This document shows positions 14,501 through 29,500 of a DNA stretch of 64,000 nt, piece by piece. A model generated the notes under the pieces. That model was not told the origin of the DNA and made no database searches. It saw nothing but the letters and a program-made list of their open reading frames with translations. Each line of letters begins with the position of its first letter. Within the stretch, counting starts at the first letter, position 1. Both the position numbers and the translations under genes were made by a program. Origin of the DNA: Rostratula benghalensis (lineage: Eukaryota > Chordata > Aves > Charadriiformes > Rostratulidae); assembly GCA_013399305.1 (NCBI GenBank), contig VXAI01000339.1, forward strand, positions 93,088-157,087. The letters are read 5' to 3'.

Positions 14501-17500
14501 TTCAGCAAGGGAGAGTTCACTGCACTTCTTCCCACCCATAGTCCAGCCTTTAGAAACAGGATCCACCCAACACCATAACCTGGGAGACAACTCCTGGAAT
14601 GTATCCAACATTCTCAGAAGATGACCTAAAACCACCTCATACAGAACTGCAGAGAAACAAAATACGTGCTGGGAAAAAGCTATTAAAAACAAGGCTCATG
14701 GTTTATTCTAGTTGATGCAGGTACCTCATGAAGTCTCCCAGTTTCCTCTGTTCAGGTTCCCTTTGAGATATCTCCAAGACATTTTCTAAGTGGTAAGAAT
14801 GCCACTGGGATGCTCTTCCAATTGAAGCACAGGATTCTGTGCTCCATAGGTGCATTGCTGGCTGACGTTCCACTTGTTGTCCACCATGAAACTCAGGTCT
14901 TCATCTTGAAAGTTGATTTCCAGTCATTCATCTCTCCCCATCCATACCAATGTACAGTAACGTTTCCCCCCGCCCCCCCAGTTCAAGACTTAGCATTTCC
15001 CTTTGTTGAATTTCCTAAGATTCCTGTGGGCTCCCTTCTTCAGCTTGTCAACCAGCACATCTGGTCTATCAACCACTCCTTTCAGCTTTGTATCATCTGC
15101 AAATCAGTTGAGGATGCACTCTGTACCATCACATGGCTCACTGACAAAGAGTTAAACAGCCCAACAGCCTCAATACCATCCCTTGGGAGTACATCACTAT
15201 CAACTTGCCTTCACCTGGCTTTTGTGATACTAACAACTCTGAGCCTAGTAGTTTGGAAGTTTTCAGTCCATCTCCCTAGCCACCTATCTGGTCTGTACTT
15301 CACCACCTTGTCCCACAGTACGCTGTAAGAAACAGTGCACAAGACTTGCTTAAATCAAGATAAACAGCCCGCACTGCTCTTCTCTCATCTGCCAACGTAG
15401 CCACCTCATTGCAGAATGCCATCAGGTCAGGACTGATCTCCCCTTTGTAAAATCAAGCTGACTACTGCCCACCACAGTACTTACTGTGTTAGACAATAGC
15501 TTCCAGGAAGATTTGCTCCATGATCTCTTCGTAGGTACCTGTATATAAGTCCTTTGGATCGTCTTTCTTGCCCTTCTCAAGGATAGGGGTGACATTTGCT
15601 TTGCTTTCTTCCAGCCCTCAGGAACATCCCTGATTACCTTTCCAATAAATGGAGACCGTCCTTGCAGTGATAATAACCAGCTCCTTCAGTACTCATGGGT
15701 GCATCCTCTCAGGTCCCATGAACTTGTCTGCTGGACTACATCCAACCCGTTTAAACACTGACCTGATATCAACCAAGGGCAAGCCCTCCTTGGTCCAGAC
15801 CTTCCCACTCATCTCAGGGACTTGAGAGCAAATCTCACCAGTAAAGCCCAAACAAAAGTCAGCATTCATCACCTCTTCCTCTTCTGTGTCCCGGTCACCA
15901 GGTCCCTTGTCATACTGACTCAGGCCCACATCTTCCCCCATCTTCCTTTTGCAGTTGATACACTCACATTAGTATATCTTGCTGCCCTTTGTGATTCAAC
16001 TCCAGGTGGACTCTGGTTTTCCAAACCCCATCCCTATATGCTTGGACATTATCTCCACATTCCCCACAGGCCACCTGGCCTGCTTCCACCTTTTGTTTGC
16101 TGCTTTTATGTTTAAGGATGCTCCTCCAGCATATATTCACCTCTCCACGTCTTGACCTGCAAGTAAGTCCTCTTGCTTCAGTTAGGACATTAAACTGTTT
16201 TTTTCCTATATTTGTATTTAGAATTTGAGCAATTAATCAAGACCCTTACTATAAGCACTTCGTTTTGCAAACCCCAAGTCTAAATTTCAAGATGACATCC
16301 ATATGAAAGGAAAGTCACGATTTTCAATTTTTTATCTTGGATCCGTAGACCAACAGTGTAGGTGGTCAGAGCATCCCAACACTTTAGGAACTATTTGCAT
16401 CACTTGTTAGAGAAGAAAACATTTTAGGACCCCTAAAGATGGTTTGAAATTACCAAGTAGAATAAAGCTTTTGACAACATAGGACAAAACCTCAGTTCTG
16501 TCACCATGGGAATTAAATGCTGCGCCCATTAATCATCAGTTACAAAAATTTATCAGATAATACCGGCTCGTTTTCCCCCGATTTCCTGAGCAAGACCCCA
16601 GGACAAATTGCTGCCCTGTAAGTACTAGCATTCTCTTCTGCAATGAACTAGAATGATTAGTTTCCAACAAAGTATGCTGAGGCAGTAATTAGAGAGCTAT
16701 CACCAACTCTTTTACAGCTAAGAATTTAACCTATTTTTGAAAAAGAAATCAGCTGTCTAGTACAAGAAAGAGCAGCAGGTTAGAAAGTAACATTCTCTTA
16801 CACTTTGAAGCCAACAACTTGATGGACAGTAGTTATACCTTCAGATTCAATAATTTTGCTTCTGCTAATAGTACAGCAGATACATTACCAAGTACCAACT
16901 ATAAAATTAACTGGATTTGAAATTAAAAATACAGATTTACATTCTATAGTTGGGAAATGGGGAGTAGTCAATACATACTTGTCCACTTGTCCTGCATTGT
17001 GATTGTTCTCTGCTCTCATCCGCGTCAATGCAGCAGCAGCTTCATCCAGCGCGCAGCTGACAGAGGATGTCAGTCTTCGGAGAACCTCAGGATCTGCGAA
17101 GGCTTTACCATCGGCAGTGGACAATTTACCAATTCCTTCAGTGTACGTTCGTTCATCAGTCAGGTTAGTAGGAAAGTCACACAAAAGAAATGCAAAGACA
17201 CTGTTTTAGATTTCAGCCACATGCACTATTAGTTAAAAATATTTGCAAACATGCCAGAAAATCAGCTACTTAAAAGTAACTGTTGCCTCAGCCTAATATT
17301 TGAACATTTAAGTAACTATAATATGGAAATAAGAAAACTTTTTATTAACTGGAAGCTTCACTACCTGTCCCAAATTCCCAACTCATACCTTTGAAGAAAC
17401 AAAACAAAACAAACAAAAAAACCAAAACCACCACAAAAACCCAAACAAACCACAGCTCTTGGGGGAATAAAGATAAGTCCAGGAGTAAAGCCCACAATCA

Positions 17501-20500
17501 GAAGTTTGGGAAGTCAGTATTATTCTACAGGCATCATTTAATATTTTCTGAAAGTGAAGAATTTTCCCATGTAAAGCATAAAGTTAATAACCCTTTCCCA
17601 TCCAGCTCCACCCAAAATGAAGTGGACTCAGCTCTAATAGACATAATAGACCTTTGCTTTCTTAAGAAAAAAAAAAAGCCCCAAACCTTTTACCTTAAAT
17701 TCCCAATAATTTAACATTCCAAGCTTCACAGCTTTTGCTACAGGCACAAAAATTACGAAGCAAAATTTCAAATATTTTAAGTATACTTGAGATCAATGCC
17801 TCCCGTACACTAACATTACACAGCACAAACACTTAAGACTCAAGGAACTTTTGTAACAGTTTCTTTTTTAAAAACAGTTTCTTTGCTGCAAGACTGAAGC
17901 TGAATGCAAACACTGAACAGCTCTGTGAAAGTATTTATCCTGCTCATTTACGTGGACGATATAAAAATTATGGTACAGCCACGTAGTTTTACTCCCTATA
18001 CTTCATCACAGCCTATTTTACATATGTGAACATCACTGCACAGCTGCCTCTGCAGTGTATTCCAGACTTACATTTTCATATACAAATGTGCAAATAGTGT
18101 GAGCAGCATACACACACCCCAAACCCAACACAAGCGATTTCACATGTTACAAAAAGCAAATGGCTACTGGTTTACAGATTAGCTTCACCAGTGATAAATC
18201 AGTAACTTTTCCATTCCTCTGCTGTTAAACAGGGTCAAATAACAATATAAGCCTCTGAAAATAACCCACCTTATACCTCAGAAGATTTGCTATCCACTAT
18301 GTGCAGGGCTCTGCAAGATTGATTTGGATTTACATCACATCTAGCACAACCCAGCTTGCAATTATTACAGAGTAAATACTGAAATCATACTTTGAAAGTT
18401 TCAAACATCATCTTCAGACAATGTATTTCCCCAGAATGAAACATCCAATTTGTTTCTCATTATGTAGTAATCATTACCAAATTTCTCCACCCTGAAAGCC
18501 ATTTAGGCCAGTATATGCCAGGCATCCTCTGTCATGTTGCCCCACAGCACTGCTGGGAAGTGCTGGCTTACAGCATTGAACCTGAACACTGATGTTGGCA
18601 GCAGTGCCAAGTGGCTGTCCTGTCAACACACAGACATCCGCCACGAGGTGCAGAAGTCTCAGCTGGCCACCTGAAACTGGGCACAGGCCACGAGGGCTGA
18701 GCTGAGCTACGTGGTCAGATCCAAGCGCGCTACCTCCCTGGGTCCAACATCCTCTGGGTCAATGCAGCATTGTCAAGAAGCTGTGAAAAACAGTTCCGAA
18801 TAAATTATCCACTCCATGATAAAATGATAAATTACAGCTTGATTTGTCCACACCACACCTGCACGGTTGTTGAAGACTGGCTAGTGCACTACAGAGCAAC
18901 CCGAACAGACAAAGGTAGGGCCAGGGACTTGAAGAGGCTGCTGGCCATGTGTCCCCTTCCACCTCCAAACTGTTTATGCTGTAACCCTTCCAACCCCTGC
19001 TGTTAAATACAGAGAGGCTATAAACACCGCAGCTCACTCACATATTAATGTAAGCTGAATTTGTTGTTGGTTTAAAAGGGGATGTTAGTCCTGTCAGCGC
19101 TGCAGTAGCAGTAGGCAGGACAGTAGGGGACAGTCACTGCAACACTGCACTAGGACACCAATTTAGAACCAAACATAGAGGAAGGGGTAGTTTTACACAG
19201 ACCTGCTTTCCCAGGACAGCTGACAGAGTAACCACACAGATGTTTACACTGGCTAGTTCTGGTGGCAGTGCTGGCTTACGCTCACTTGCAAGGTACATAA
19301 AAGTACTGCCTAAAGAGAGAAAGGGAATTAAATCTTCACAACTCAGCACTGAGGCCTCCTCATCTAGTAGGACCACTGCAACCAAAGCTGAATGCTGCAA
19401 AGTGAAAAAGTACCTTAGGGAAATCCACAGGATTTAGAAATAATGACCTCCAAGCAAAAGCTAAAACAGTGTAGATTTAGCTAAGAAGGAGCTGTACAAC
19501 AGCAGTTTCCCTCCATTTTGAAGGGTTTAATGAAGGAGTTGGTGAACAGCTCTACTGCTGGCAGAAGTGGGAAATAAAAAGTCCAGTCAAAACTAACACC
19601 ACCACCACAAACAAACAGATAAAAAAACCCCACCAACCCACCAAACAAAACCCGACCTGGCCATCTGAAACTGAAGTGGGTACCTTAATTGTTACAGGTC
19701 ACTAAGATCAGAGACATCACACAGACTGGTAGAACCTACACCTTTACTAGTCACACCACGTCTGAAGTTTGCTTTTTGAAACATTCACACACAGGATTTT
19801 GGGAGGCAAGAGAAATCACACCACAGATCTAAGTCCTCTGTCCTGTAAAGACTGCAGAGCTCCTGCTCCACAGTATCTCTTTTCACTGGTTACTGCTTTG
19901 TGCTCACCTGAATGACTTGTCAACCACAGGTGATGTGCTTTTCCTTCCAGCTCGTGAAAGCACACATACAGCTCATTCCAGTTTCATACTTCTGTCCCAG
20001 AAAAGGTGCTATAGCCACACCAAGGACTTTCAGAGGGTAGGCCAGAGATGCCTTTTAATTTACTTCACCAGCTCAACCCAGGTGCCATTCTCAGCTGTTA
20101 ATTTTATACTTTTTTTTTTTACACTGCCAGAAGTGATCAACAGCCACAGAAGATATCAGAGCAGACATTTGCTAGGCTGGATGGGGTAAAAGGGACACAG
20201 ACTACAAGAGTTACCACTAGAAGCACCCATTCATTTATTTCCCTTTACTAAATATCTGCTTGTCTCCTCCCATCCAACAAATGCTGAAAGCATCCTTAGG
20301 ACCATTCTCTACTTTTGCTCGAATTCATCCTTCTTGCACACAGGTGACCACAGTTTCTCCCGTGGTTACACTCACTAGCATATACTGATCACAGATCTGA
20401 CACTATCCAAATTGAACCTCCTCTGCTTTCTGTGGGGCAATGGCACACTTTCAGGAACAGAAGCCACCACAGAGGTTGTGTAACATCATCTTTTCGTGGA

Positions 20501-23500
20501 CTGATGCCGGAAAAGTCTGAAAAGTCTATGTGGCACTGCAGCCTGTTTTTTCTGAGAAGAGCCTGCAGTCATTAACCATACTGAGATGGTGATGTTCCCA
20601 ATGCAAAGCTACAACTTACCACTAAAATGCTCATAAGCAAACCAAAAGGAAGCGCTTCCATACAATGTGACCTACCATAAAAGGCAAAAAAAAAAAAGGT
20701 GAATTTAAAAATATATCAGATAGGTCCATAGAAGGCAGAAGCTTTGCAGTAATACTAAGAACAGGGGTCCTGGAAGCCACTATTTAAGGATATTCCTGAG
20801 TAAGAGACTACTGGAAGGATAAAGACAGAAAAGACCTCACTCCTGTAGTGTGATTTTACTGCTTTTCTCTCAAGTTTTCACAGCTGGGCACTGCAGGGCA
20901 CAGGGAACTAGAGACACCTTCAGTCTGCAGTGTGGCAGTTCTTTAGCTGAGCACATTCTGCTGAAGCCACAGGCCAGTGTTCACAAACCCGGGCAGGGAC
21001 AAGGCCAGCAGCATTATCCATCAACTGAACAGAGAGCTTTTAACCATCCCTAGGAAGAGGTTGCCCAGAGAAGTTGTGGATATCCCATCCCTGGAAGTGC
21101 TCAAGGCCAGGTTGGAGGGAGTTTTGAGCAGCCTGACCTCATGAAAGATGTGCCTGCCCATAGCAGGCGAGGCCACTGGATGGTTTTTAAAGGTCACTTC
21201 CAACACAAACAAACATTCTATAGTCTCCCCTGACTGGAAATAGATGACCTAGCTCCTCCCCATCCAACACATCAACACACAGACTGCAGATTGCTAAATC
21301 AGAGACAAAGATATGAGCTCCAAGACCTGCAAGCAGGTTAGTCTTCTACTGGGCCACAAACACCAATCTATGGCACAGAGACTAAGCCTGCATCTGAAAA
21401 AGGTATCTACACCAACCCAATCAAGTCAACAATTCAACAGTAGAATACAACCAACTGCTGGTTGAGAGAGGGTGGCTGGTTTTTTTGTACAGCTACTATG
21501 GCACACAGCATGACTGAACTTAGTGGCAGATAATGCAGTTGTTCCAGGTGTTAGTGCTATGCTGCTGTGCTATTTAAAGTAGCCTGAAGTTGATTACAGA
21601 GGTGTATTAGAACAAGAAGCTCACCTTTCAAGAGAAAAGCTTGCTCTTTAAATATACATCTACACCACTACAGCCAACAGTTCAATTTGAAGCATGGGCT
21701 TCCGTGTTGCCTTTCAGACTCATCAGGATATTCCTAAACTAAACCAGGTTTGAAGTTTTAGGGTAACTTGAAATGAGCTGGTAACCAACCTCTCAGCATC
21801 ATTTTCCTAAGTTTAACAAGTCAAAGATACAGATATCTTTGTAACACAGACTGTAACACAACTAGGTTTGTGTCTTTGGAAAACCCTAAAGGACAGGACC
21901 TTACACTGCTGGTGTGATCTTGCCACGAGGAATCAGAGATCACATTCTCTGAAAACCATGTCTGTCTGTTTTTGCAATGTGAACACAGGAGTTGGAAGCC
22001 ACAAAGTAATACTGAAGAACCACCATGAATAACCTAGGCCAAAGTTGTTTCAAGTTCACTGTAGTAAAGGAACAAGTCAGCCACACGCAAGCAAACATTC
22101 CCTTCCCTTCTCTTTCAAGTAAAGGAACATCCTCTTTGAAGCCATCGGTTGCTCTGCCCTCCCTAATTGGATAAAGCTCGTATCAAGGATAAAGAAAATA
22201 CTTAAGTGTAGTTTCTAGTGAGTAGCTAGCATACCTTAAAAAGAAATTACTCTGATACGGAGCCCCTAGTTACATCCCTCATAGCACACACAACTGGCAT
22301 CAACATATGCAAAAGCAATCATCAAAGGAGATTCTTCCAAAGAGATCAACAGATCTAAGCATAAGAGGTAGCATCCAGTAATCCTCACCAAAAAATGCAG
22401 ATTCAGTGGTGATTATGTTCCTCCCTAGTCAGGTCCAGCACAGCATATGTTCTCACACACTCGAGGCCATTCACCTGCTAATGCATCCAATTTATGATCT
22501 CATATTCATCACACAGTCTAGCTCAACTTCAGCTCATCAGCTGGTTCCAGAAGCTTAAAAGAATCCTCTATTTCCTTAAGGTCTTACATCACTTCTCCTC
22601 CCAAAGGTAGGTTTTGATGGAAGTGTGGATAGCTTTAAAGGCCCAAAAGAAGAACTACATGAGAATTGCAGCCCAGAAACACGTTGGGCTTTTTTAATGT
22701 ATGTCAAAAACCTGTTTTAATCAGCATGTCACACAAGTAGCCCATCAAACAAGGTGCAGAAGGTTCAGGGAAGGAGACAGGGGCTTTATTTTAGCTTCTT
22801 TATTGGAATACCCATTCACAGAAGTTAAGTTCTAGACTGTCAAAAGCAACCGCTACCATTTGGTGCCAACAAGCAGTAACTCTACCAGAGCAGCAGTAGT
22901 TCTAAAACATCATCACAGGTGCTGCCCTAAGACAAGAAGGATGCCACAAAGCCAATGTAATAACAGAGCTTGTCTTCTGCTCCAGAAATCTCTTTCAAAG
23001 ATAAAAATGCAATGAGTAAGTATTTAAACTCCCTTCCCTGGCCCCAAAATCATGATAACTCAGAAATGTCCCTCAGTACGATGTCAGCTTCTAGTTAAGA
23101 TATAAAAATCTTCAGATAAGCTCCAAGTCATCTGTTGGCTATTCCCTCCCCGCTTGCAAGAGCTAGATTTTGGGTGGTAAATGAAGCATCTTTCTGACAC
23201 AACATGGCAGGTAAGCCGACCACTACTGTTACACTCAAAAAAAAAAAAAAAAAAATCTCACTCCAGAAAGCATTTAGAACAGACCAAGCTGTCTCATGGG
23301 ATGCCTCCAGACAAAACCTGCAGAGGTATTACCCGATCACCTCATGTGCAGTCAAAGCTAGCAGCCTAATGCTTCAAGCCTTTCCACCAATGTATTTGTG
23401 GGGCAGTAACAGCATTTCTCAGGAAACTAACCCCTATCACAAGGCTGCTCCACAGCAGGCAAACCCTGTAATTTGCACTGCCCTATCTCTAGCCAGGCGA

Positions 23501-26500
23501 AATCTTCAAACACCCTCACACAGCACATGGAATAACCTCTGCTTCGGGGAAGTCACATCTACTACTCTGGTACATCAGAGCTGGATCATGTGCATTAAGT
23601 ACATTTGGCATTTTTGGGATGCGTTTGAGCAACTGTGCCCAACCCATTGGTCTGACATCCAGAGAGACCTGCACAGGCTGGAGAGCTGGGCAGAGAGAAA
23701 TTTAATGAAATTTAACAAGGACAAGTGTAGAGTCCTACATCTGGGCAAGAACAACCCCAGGTACCAGTACAAGTTGGGAACTTCACAGTTGGAGAGCAGT
23801 GATGGGGAAAGGGACCTGGGGGCCCTGGTGGGCAGCAGGATGACCATGAGCCAGCTCTGTGCCCTGGTGGCCAGGAAGGCAAATGGCATCCTGGGGTGTA
23901 GGAGAAGGGCTGTGGTCAGGAGGTGGAGAGAGGTTCTCCTCCCCCTCTCCTCTGCCCTGGTGAGACCCCATCTGGAATACTGTGTCCAGTTCTGGGCCCC
24001 TCAGTTCCAGAGGGACAGGGAACTGCTGGAGAGAGTCCAGCGCAGAGCCACAAAGATGCTGAAAGGCGTGGAGCATCTCCCATAGGAGGAAAGGCTGAGG
24101 GAGCTGGGTCTCTTGAGCTTGGAGAAGAGGAGACTGAGGGGTGACCTCCTTAATGTTTATAAATCTGGAAAGCGTGAGTGTCAGGAGGATGGAGCCAGGC
24201 TCTTCTCAGTGATGGCCTGTGATAGGACAAGGGGCAATGGGTGCAAGTTGGAACACAGGAGGTTCCACTTAAATAAGAGGAAAAACTTCTTCACAGTGAG
24301 GGAACACTGGAAGGGGCTGCCCAGAGAGGTTGTGGAGTCTCCTTCTCTGGAGACATTCAAACCCCTCCTGGACACGTTCCTGTGTGACCTGCTCTGGGTG
24401 TTCCTGCACTGGCAGGGGGATTGAACTGGATGAGCTTTCAAGGTCCCTCCCAATCCCTGATAGCCTGTGATTCTGTGGTACCCCAGACAATGGCTGCAGA
24501 GGTCTCTGCAGTAGCTCTATCGTTTTCTACACGAGCTCATCCTCCTCAGACTGCACTGCACAGTTCAATCCAGTAATTCCTGTCATGTGCCTGGAAATCC
24601 CATCCAGCTACAGGAAAGCTTCTCCCTTTCCCCAGGCAGAACAGCAGTAGAGAAGACAGAACAGCCTTCCCCACAGATAGCACCAGCAAACAGAGGATGA
24701 CAAGCTCAGCACGGCTTAGGCACTTGGTGCCAATCTGAGAGCAGAAAGCTCAGCTTAACTCCTTGAATAAGCCTCTGCCATCTTCCTAATCGCAGTAAAA
24801 AAATTCTCCTACAAGTTGTTCTATGGGCTGATTGTGACACCAGGAACCAACACCAGTGGCAGAAAGCAAGCATTCATTACTGTGCAAAGGAAACTTCATG
24901 CTGTGCCTAGTTTCAGACCCAAAAAGATGAAACAATCAGCTAATTAACACTAGCACTACTATTTAAAATCCTGGCATATCTGAAACATGCCCTCAAGATG
25001 CTTGTAAAAATAGACAAATTTGGTTTGACTGCAGAAGAGGAAGGTTGCAAATTCCAAATTTGAGAGAAAACCTGTCAGAGAAAGAAAAGACAAGAGCATT
25101 TCTAGATGGCAACCACAGATCAAGAACATTTTCATTATTTAATGGTGAACTATCTAGACCACAGCTAACTAAACCTCATAGAAGTTTTACCTTCCCCCGC
25201 AACCCTCCCCAAAGGTATTTTCTGCTTCGATAAGTCTCCCTGGAAAAGGTGTTTGGTTCTTTGAAAGTTCTCATTCAGAAGACACTTTAGTTAAAGTATA
25301 GCCAATAGTCTCCCGTTGAGAAAAGCTCAACCAGAATGCTTCTCCAGTTTTCAACTGGGCATTCCAACACTAGTAGTCCTCGGCAGCTGTAGAAATTCAA
25401 TATGGCAGGGTTTGAGCTTTGTATTCTAAAACACTAAAAAACCCCCAAACCAAACCTACATTGGGGCTTTCAGTCTTTTCAAAGTCACATACATGCCTTT
25501 GTAATCTTCATTACTGAATATTAAAATTACTATCTGACCTGAGCCCCAGTGCACTGAAAACTTACTGTACCCTTAACAACCCTGTTGTAGCTATGCAAAA
25601 CACAAGGATTTATCCTTTTATGTACCTCTGATACAAATTTCCACTATCAAACTGTTTGGGTTCTTTACCCCATATCACACCAAGAACCTGGCACAAACAG
25701 AATTCACTTGCTACAACTTTTATTTTTATTGTTCTCAATTAATATTTGTGCGTAATAAATAAAAAAAATTTAGCCTGAAATTAAGAGCTACAGCTTGAGG
25801 GTTTAGCTGGGTTGTTTGGGGTTTTTTTTACAATATTTCGTGTGTCACCATCACAATTCCCCACAGACTTTTACAGCAGCCGAGTTTTCAATTTCTACAA
25901 ATACAATTCCTGACAGCAAACTGTCAGCATTGAAAATGTCATTTTTGCGTGTATCTGAAAAACTATGTTCAGATCATCTGCTAAGCATTTTCTGCCAACA
26001 GCAGAAATCAATTTTTGCTCTTCTAGGTTGTATTCCATGGTCTTGAACTCAAAATATTCCTTCCTTAGCACATCCCCACTCCTAAAAATAATAGGAAACC
26101 ACCAACTTCAGCAATACCCACAAGTGAAAGGGCATGTCTGGGAGAAGGGGGGGAAAAAAAAAAAAAAAGTCATCACAACACACACATGTCATTGGAGAAA
26201 ATGACTGTTAATTCCAGCTTCTAATTTTTTACTTGCTTGACACTGCAAGCTCTTAATATATTTGCATGTCCATATATTTTAATAAAGTTGTCAGAACAGG
26301 AGCCAGAAACCTCTACGGCATTTCTCTCTGCTTTCCAGTATGGCAACTGGAGCAGCGAGATCTTTTTTCAAAATCAAAAACTAGGAGGTACTTATCCAGC
26401 TACAGTTAGTTCTTATTCTTATTTTGGTAACATTTTGATTACAAGGGTTCCTTTTGGGGACCATCTGCTTTTATTATTACAACATTAGCCAGCAACCTCC

Positions 26501-29500
26501 AATTTTGCTAAAGCTTGGAAGCCCCATACACAAGTCCAGCAATGAAACACTAGCTCTGCATAGACTTACAGATGTTTCTATCAAAATCCCAATCTCCCCA
26601 AATAGTCTGCAATTTCATCTAATTCCTCTCCACCTACCCAATTCACCCATTTCAAAATGCAAGGAAGAATATGAATATTTGACAGATAGGGAATATCACA
26701 CATATTTTAACCTAAAATACTAAAATAAAAGATTGGTTTAAAACTTTTGAGAGTTTCATTACCATATGAGAGTTCCTATAGGAAAGAGCAGTAGCAGAGA
26801 AGTTATCCATATAAGTATATCCTCATACTCCATCTTATTTTATTTCCTGAACGTGACAGACTGAGATAACTCTAAATTATTCTTGGTGTGATTTTTTTCA
26901 AGCTTTCACTAACCATCCACTTTCTCCCGCTGTACAAAAACTGAATTACCTTTTATAGAGCTGAAATAACACAAGCTTTGTGTGCCAGCCTAAGGTTTGC
27001 CCACTGCAAGGAAGATGCCTTGGTGCTCCTCCTCTCCCCGGGCTTTGCCAGGCACTGCACTCACATTTGAGAAGAGGAGGGAGCTTTCTACCAGCACAGC
27101 AAGAGGAATTTGACCAGCAAAGGATCTTTCCAGCCACTGATAGAAAGCCACTCCAACTGGCAAAGACAGATAAAATTGTGCAGCCAGGAACAGAAGATTC
27201 CTGCCTGAGGGTGACAGCAAATAGCCACTGAATTGCCTCAACCACCTCACACACCCTCCCCCTGGGCCACTCATTCAAAATGTCCAAATTTTTGTTTCCT
27301 AGCCAAATCTCTTTGTATGCAAACTCATTCCATTTTCCAAGGTTTTGTTTCTATTAAAACTCTAGCAAAGAATCATCTGCTTTACTCTAAGGTGACAAGG
27401 TCCAAGATCTAATCCTCAATGCTGCCAACTCTTTATAGGACCTACAGACACGTTCATTGCACTCACCCTGGAGGGGTTTCAAGCCCAGTCTGGACCAGGG
27501 CTTGGAGCAACCTGGTCTGGTGGAAGGTGTCCCTGCCCAGGGCAGGGGGTGGAATTTTAAGGTCCCTTCCAACCCAAACTATTTTACGATTCACCATGTA
27601 TATGCATAAGATCACGCTGATCACTCAAACAAACCCTATGCATATTACAGGTGGTTAATATGGAAGCATCATGAATTACTCCTGTGCCATAGTTACAGGT
27701 GTACTTCAGCATCAGCAAACAGCCTTTTCACCCTTCTCAACGCAGATGAGCATACAGCAGACATCCACTTCTTGGATTACCTAATGCTTTAAAGAAGCAG
27801 CTGCAATTAGAACAAAAGTAATAATATAGTAAAAAAAAGAAAAAGCCAGTTTTGTTGCAGTGATCATTTAAACCAGCAATTCAATGGCTGAATTACTCTA
27901 AAGAAAGCAAACTAAAGGCTCAGAGAAGAATATGAGAGGGCTTGCAGTCCAACATAAAGCCTGAGGAATTATATTTAAGTACAAGAACGCGTTCATATTT
28001 CCTCTAGCAGAGAAGCAAAACTTTAACACAATTATGCACTGAACAGACGTTAATGCTGAACTTGTCTAGATTGGACTGGGGTGTTCACTCATTCTCCCTT
28101 TTTCCTTGTTTGGGTTGGTTTGTTTGCTTGTTTGTTTGCTTTTGAGGTATCTTTGGAAGAATTAAGCCTTGGTCCAACACCTAGTGAGTACATTCCCCAC
28201 AGCTAAAAATGCTACAACCCATCAGAGTAAAAAACTACTTCGCATGCACCGAAAGCTGTGACCCACGAACCCCTGGCCTCTCACTCTTTAAGACCACCAC
28301 TTTTCTACCAACAGTGGGCTTGAATCGACACGTAACTGCTTCATATCTCATCTTGGATTCCACAGCATTTCTGCTGTCTGCAGCATGTGCTCAGCACATT
28401 CAGGAGGCAACAAGATGGAGAGGTAAGACAGAAAGGAGGAGAGTAATCAACCATCTTCCTCAGCCTCGAGATTCTGTAGTGGCAAAAAGAAGTTTAGTTT
28501 CTTCCAGGAACTTGAATTTATTTTGTTTTAAAAAAGAGATGAGACCTTCTCAATGCACGGCAATAGATTCCTACGAAAAAGGGCCATTTGAGCTATCTTT
28601 GTTTTGCTTGCAAGACATATGAAATTCAAGTGCAAGCATTTGAATTTAGCCTTGGAGGAGGAGAAAGCTTCTGCATGTTCATTATCAGCTAAGAGCAAAG
28701 GTAGAAGACTAGCTCAGAAATGTACAGAACAGAAAATAAAACTCCAACACGACATAACAGGAAAAAAAAGAAAAAAACCCAAACCCAACCCAGCCAACCC
28801 TGAGTGACATTTGTAGGCACTGCTGGACACGAACTGCAATAGGTCAAGAAATTGCTCCAACTCTGGCACAGTTGCAACCAGCAACTGTAAGTGTTTTGAG
28901 GCATATGGCAGGGATGATCTCCACAAGCACAAACTACTCTTCTGCTAGAATTTCTCAGTCTGTGGAGATGTACTGTTTACTAGGCATCTATATTAGAATA
29001 TTTAGGAAAAAAAACCCAAAACCCGCATCCTATAAGAAAGTCACCCTGCCTGTCTTGCCTCAGTACATGAGCTAGTTCTAATTAGGGTAGTATTGTACAA
29101 TAAAATCAACAAGTCACAGAGTATGAGCTAATTTTACCAGCACAAGTAAATTGTTGTGGGTTGTTTAGGTTTGTTTGGTTTTGCTGTGGTGTGTTTTGGG
29201 GTTTTTTTGTTTTGTTTTGGTTTGGGTCTTTTTAATAAAAAGCATTTTTACCTATGGCAACTAAAGCCTCCTTTCTAACTTGTTTTTTATTGTAAGAAAA
29301 TGTATGGTCTTGCATTTGAGGAATATTCAAAACAGAATACACAACATCCAATTGATAAAGGGTGAGGATGGAATTCAACACTAGTTTATAAACATTTACA
29401 TTACTCAAGATATGAACTTGCTTTGGAGTTTCTCTAGGATTACATGGGAGGTACTATATATTACAGTAAAATAGGAGTTCATCAATTAATTTTTAATTAT

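Larger units (their letters stand above)
11399..16978. other. ANKHD1 intron 3, three CR1 fragments, otherwise nothing seen
   Basis: 5,580 bases. About half is CR1 (three fragments, all in the gene's orientation). The remaining stretches 11986-12687, 13611-14734 and 16151-16978 are AT-rich intron with no recognised gene or RNA. Confidence 0.7.

Noticed and set aside
23204..23640. N-terminal half of a 293-codon plus-strand open frame
   Set aside because: The first 145 or so codons read through an A19 run and unique intron. Only the part from about 23640 is CR1 protein.
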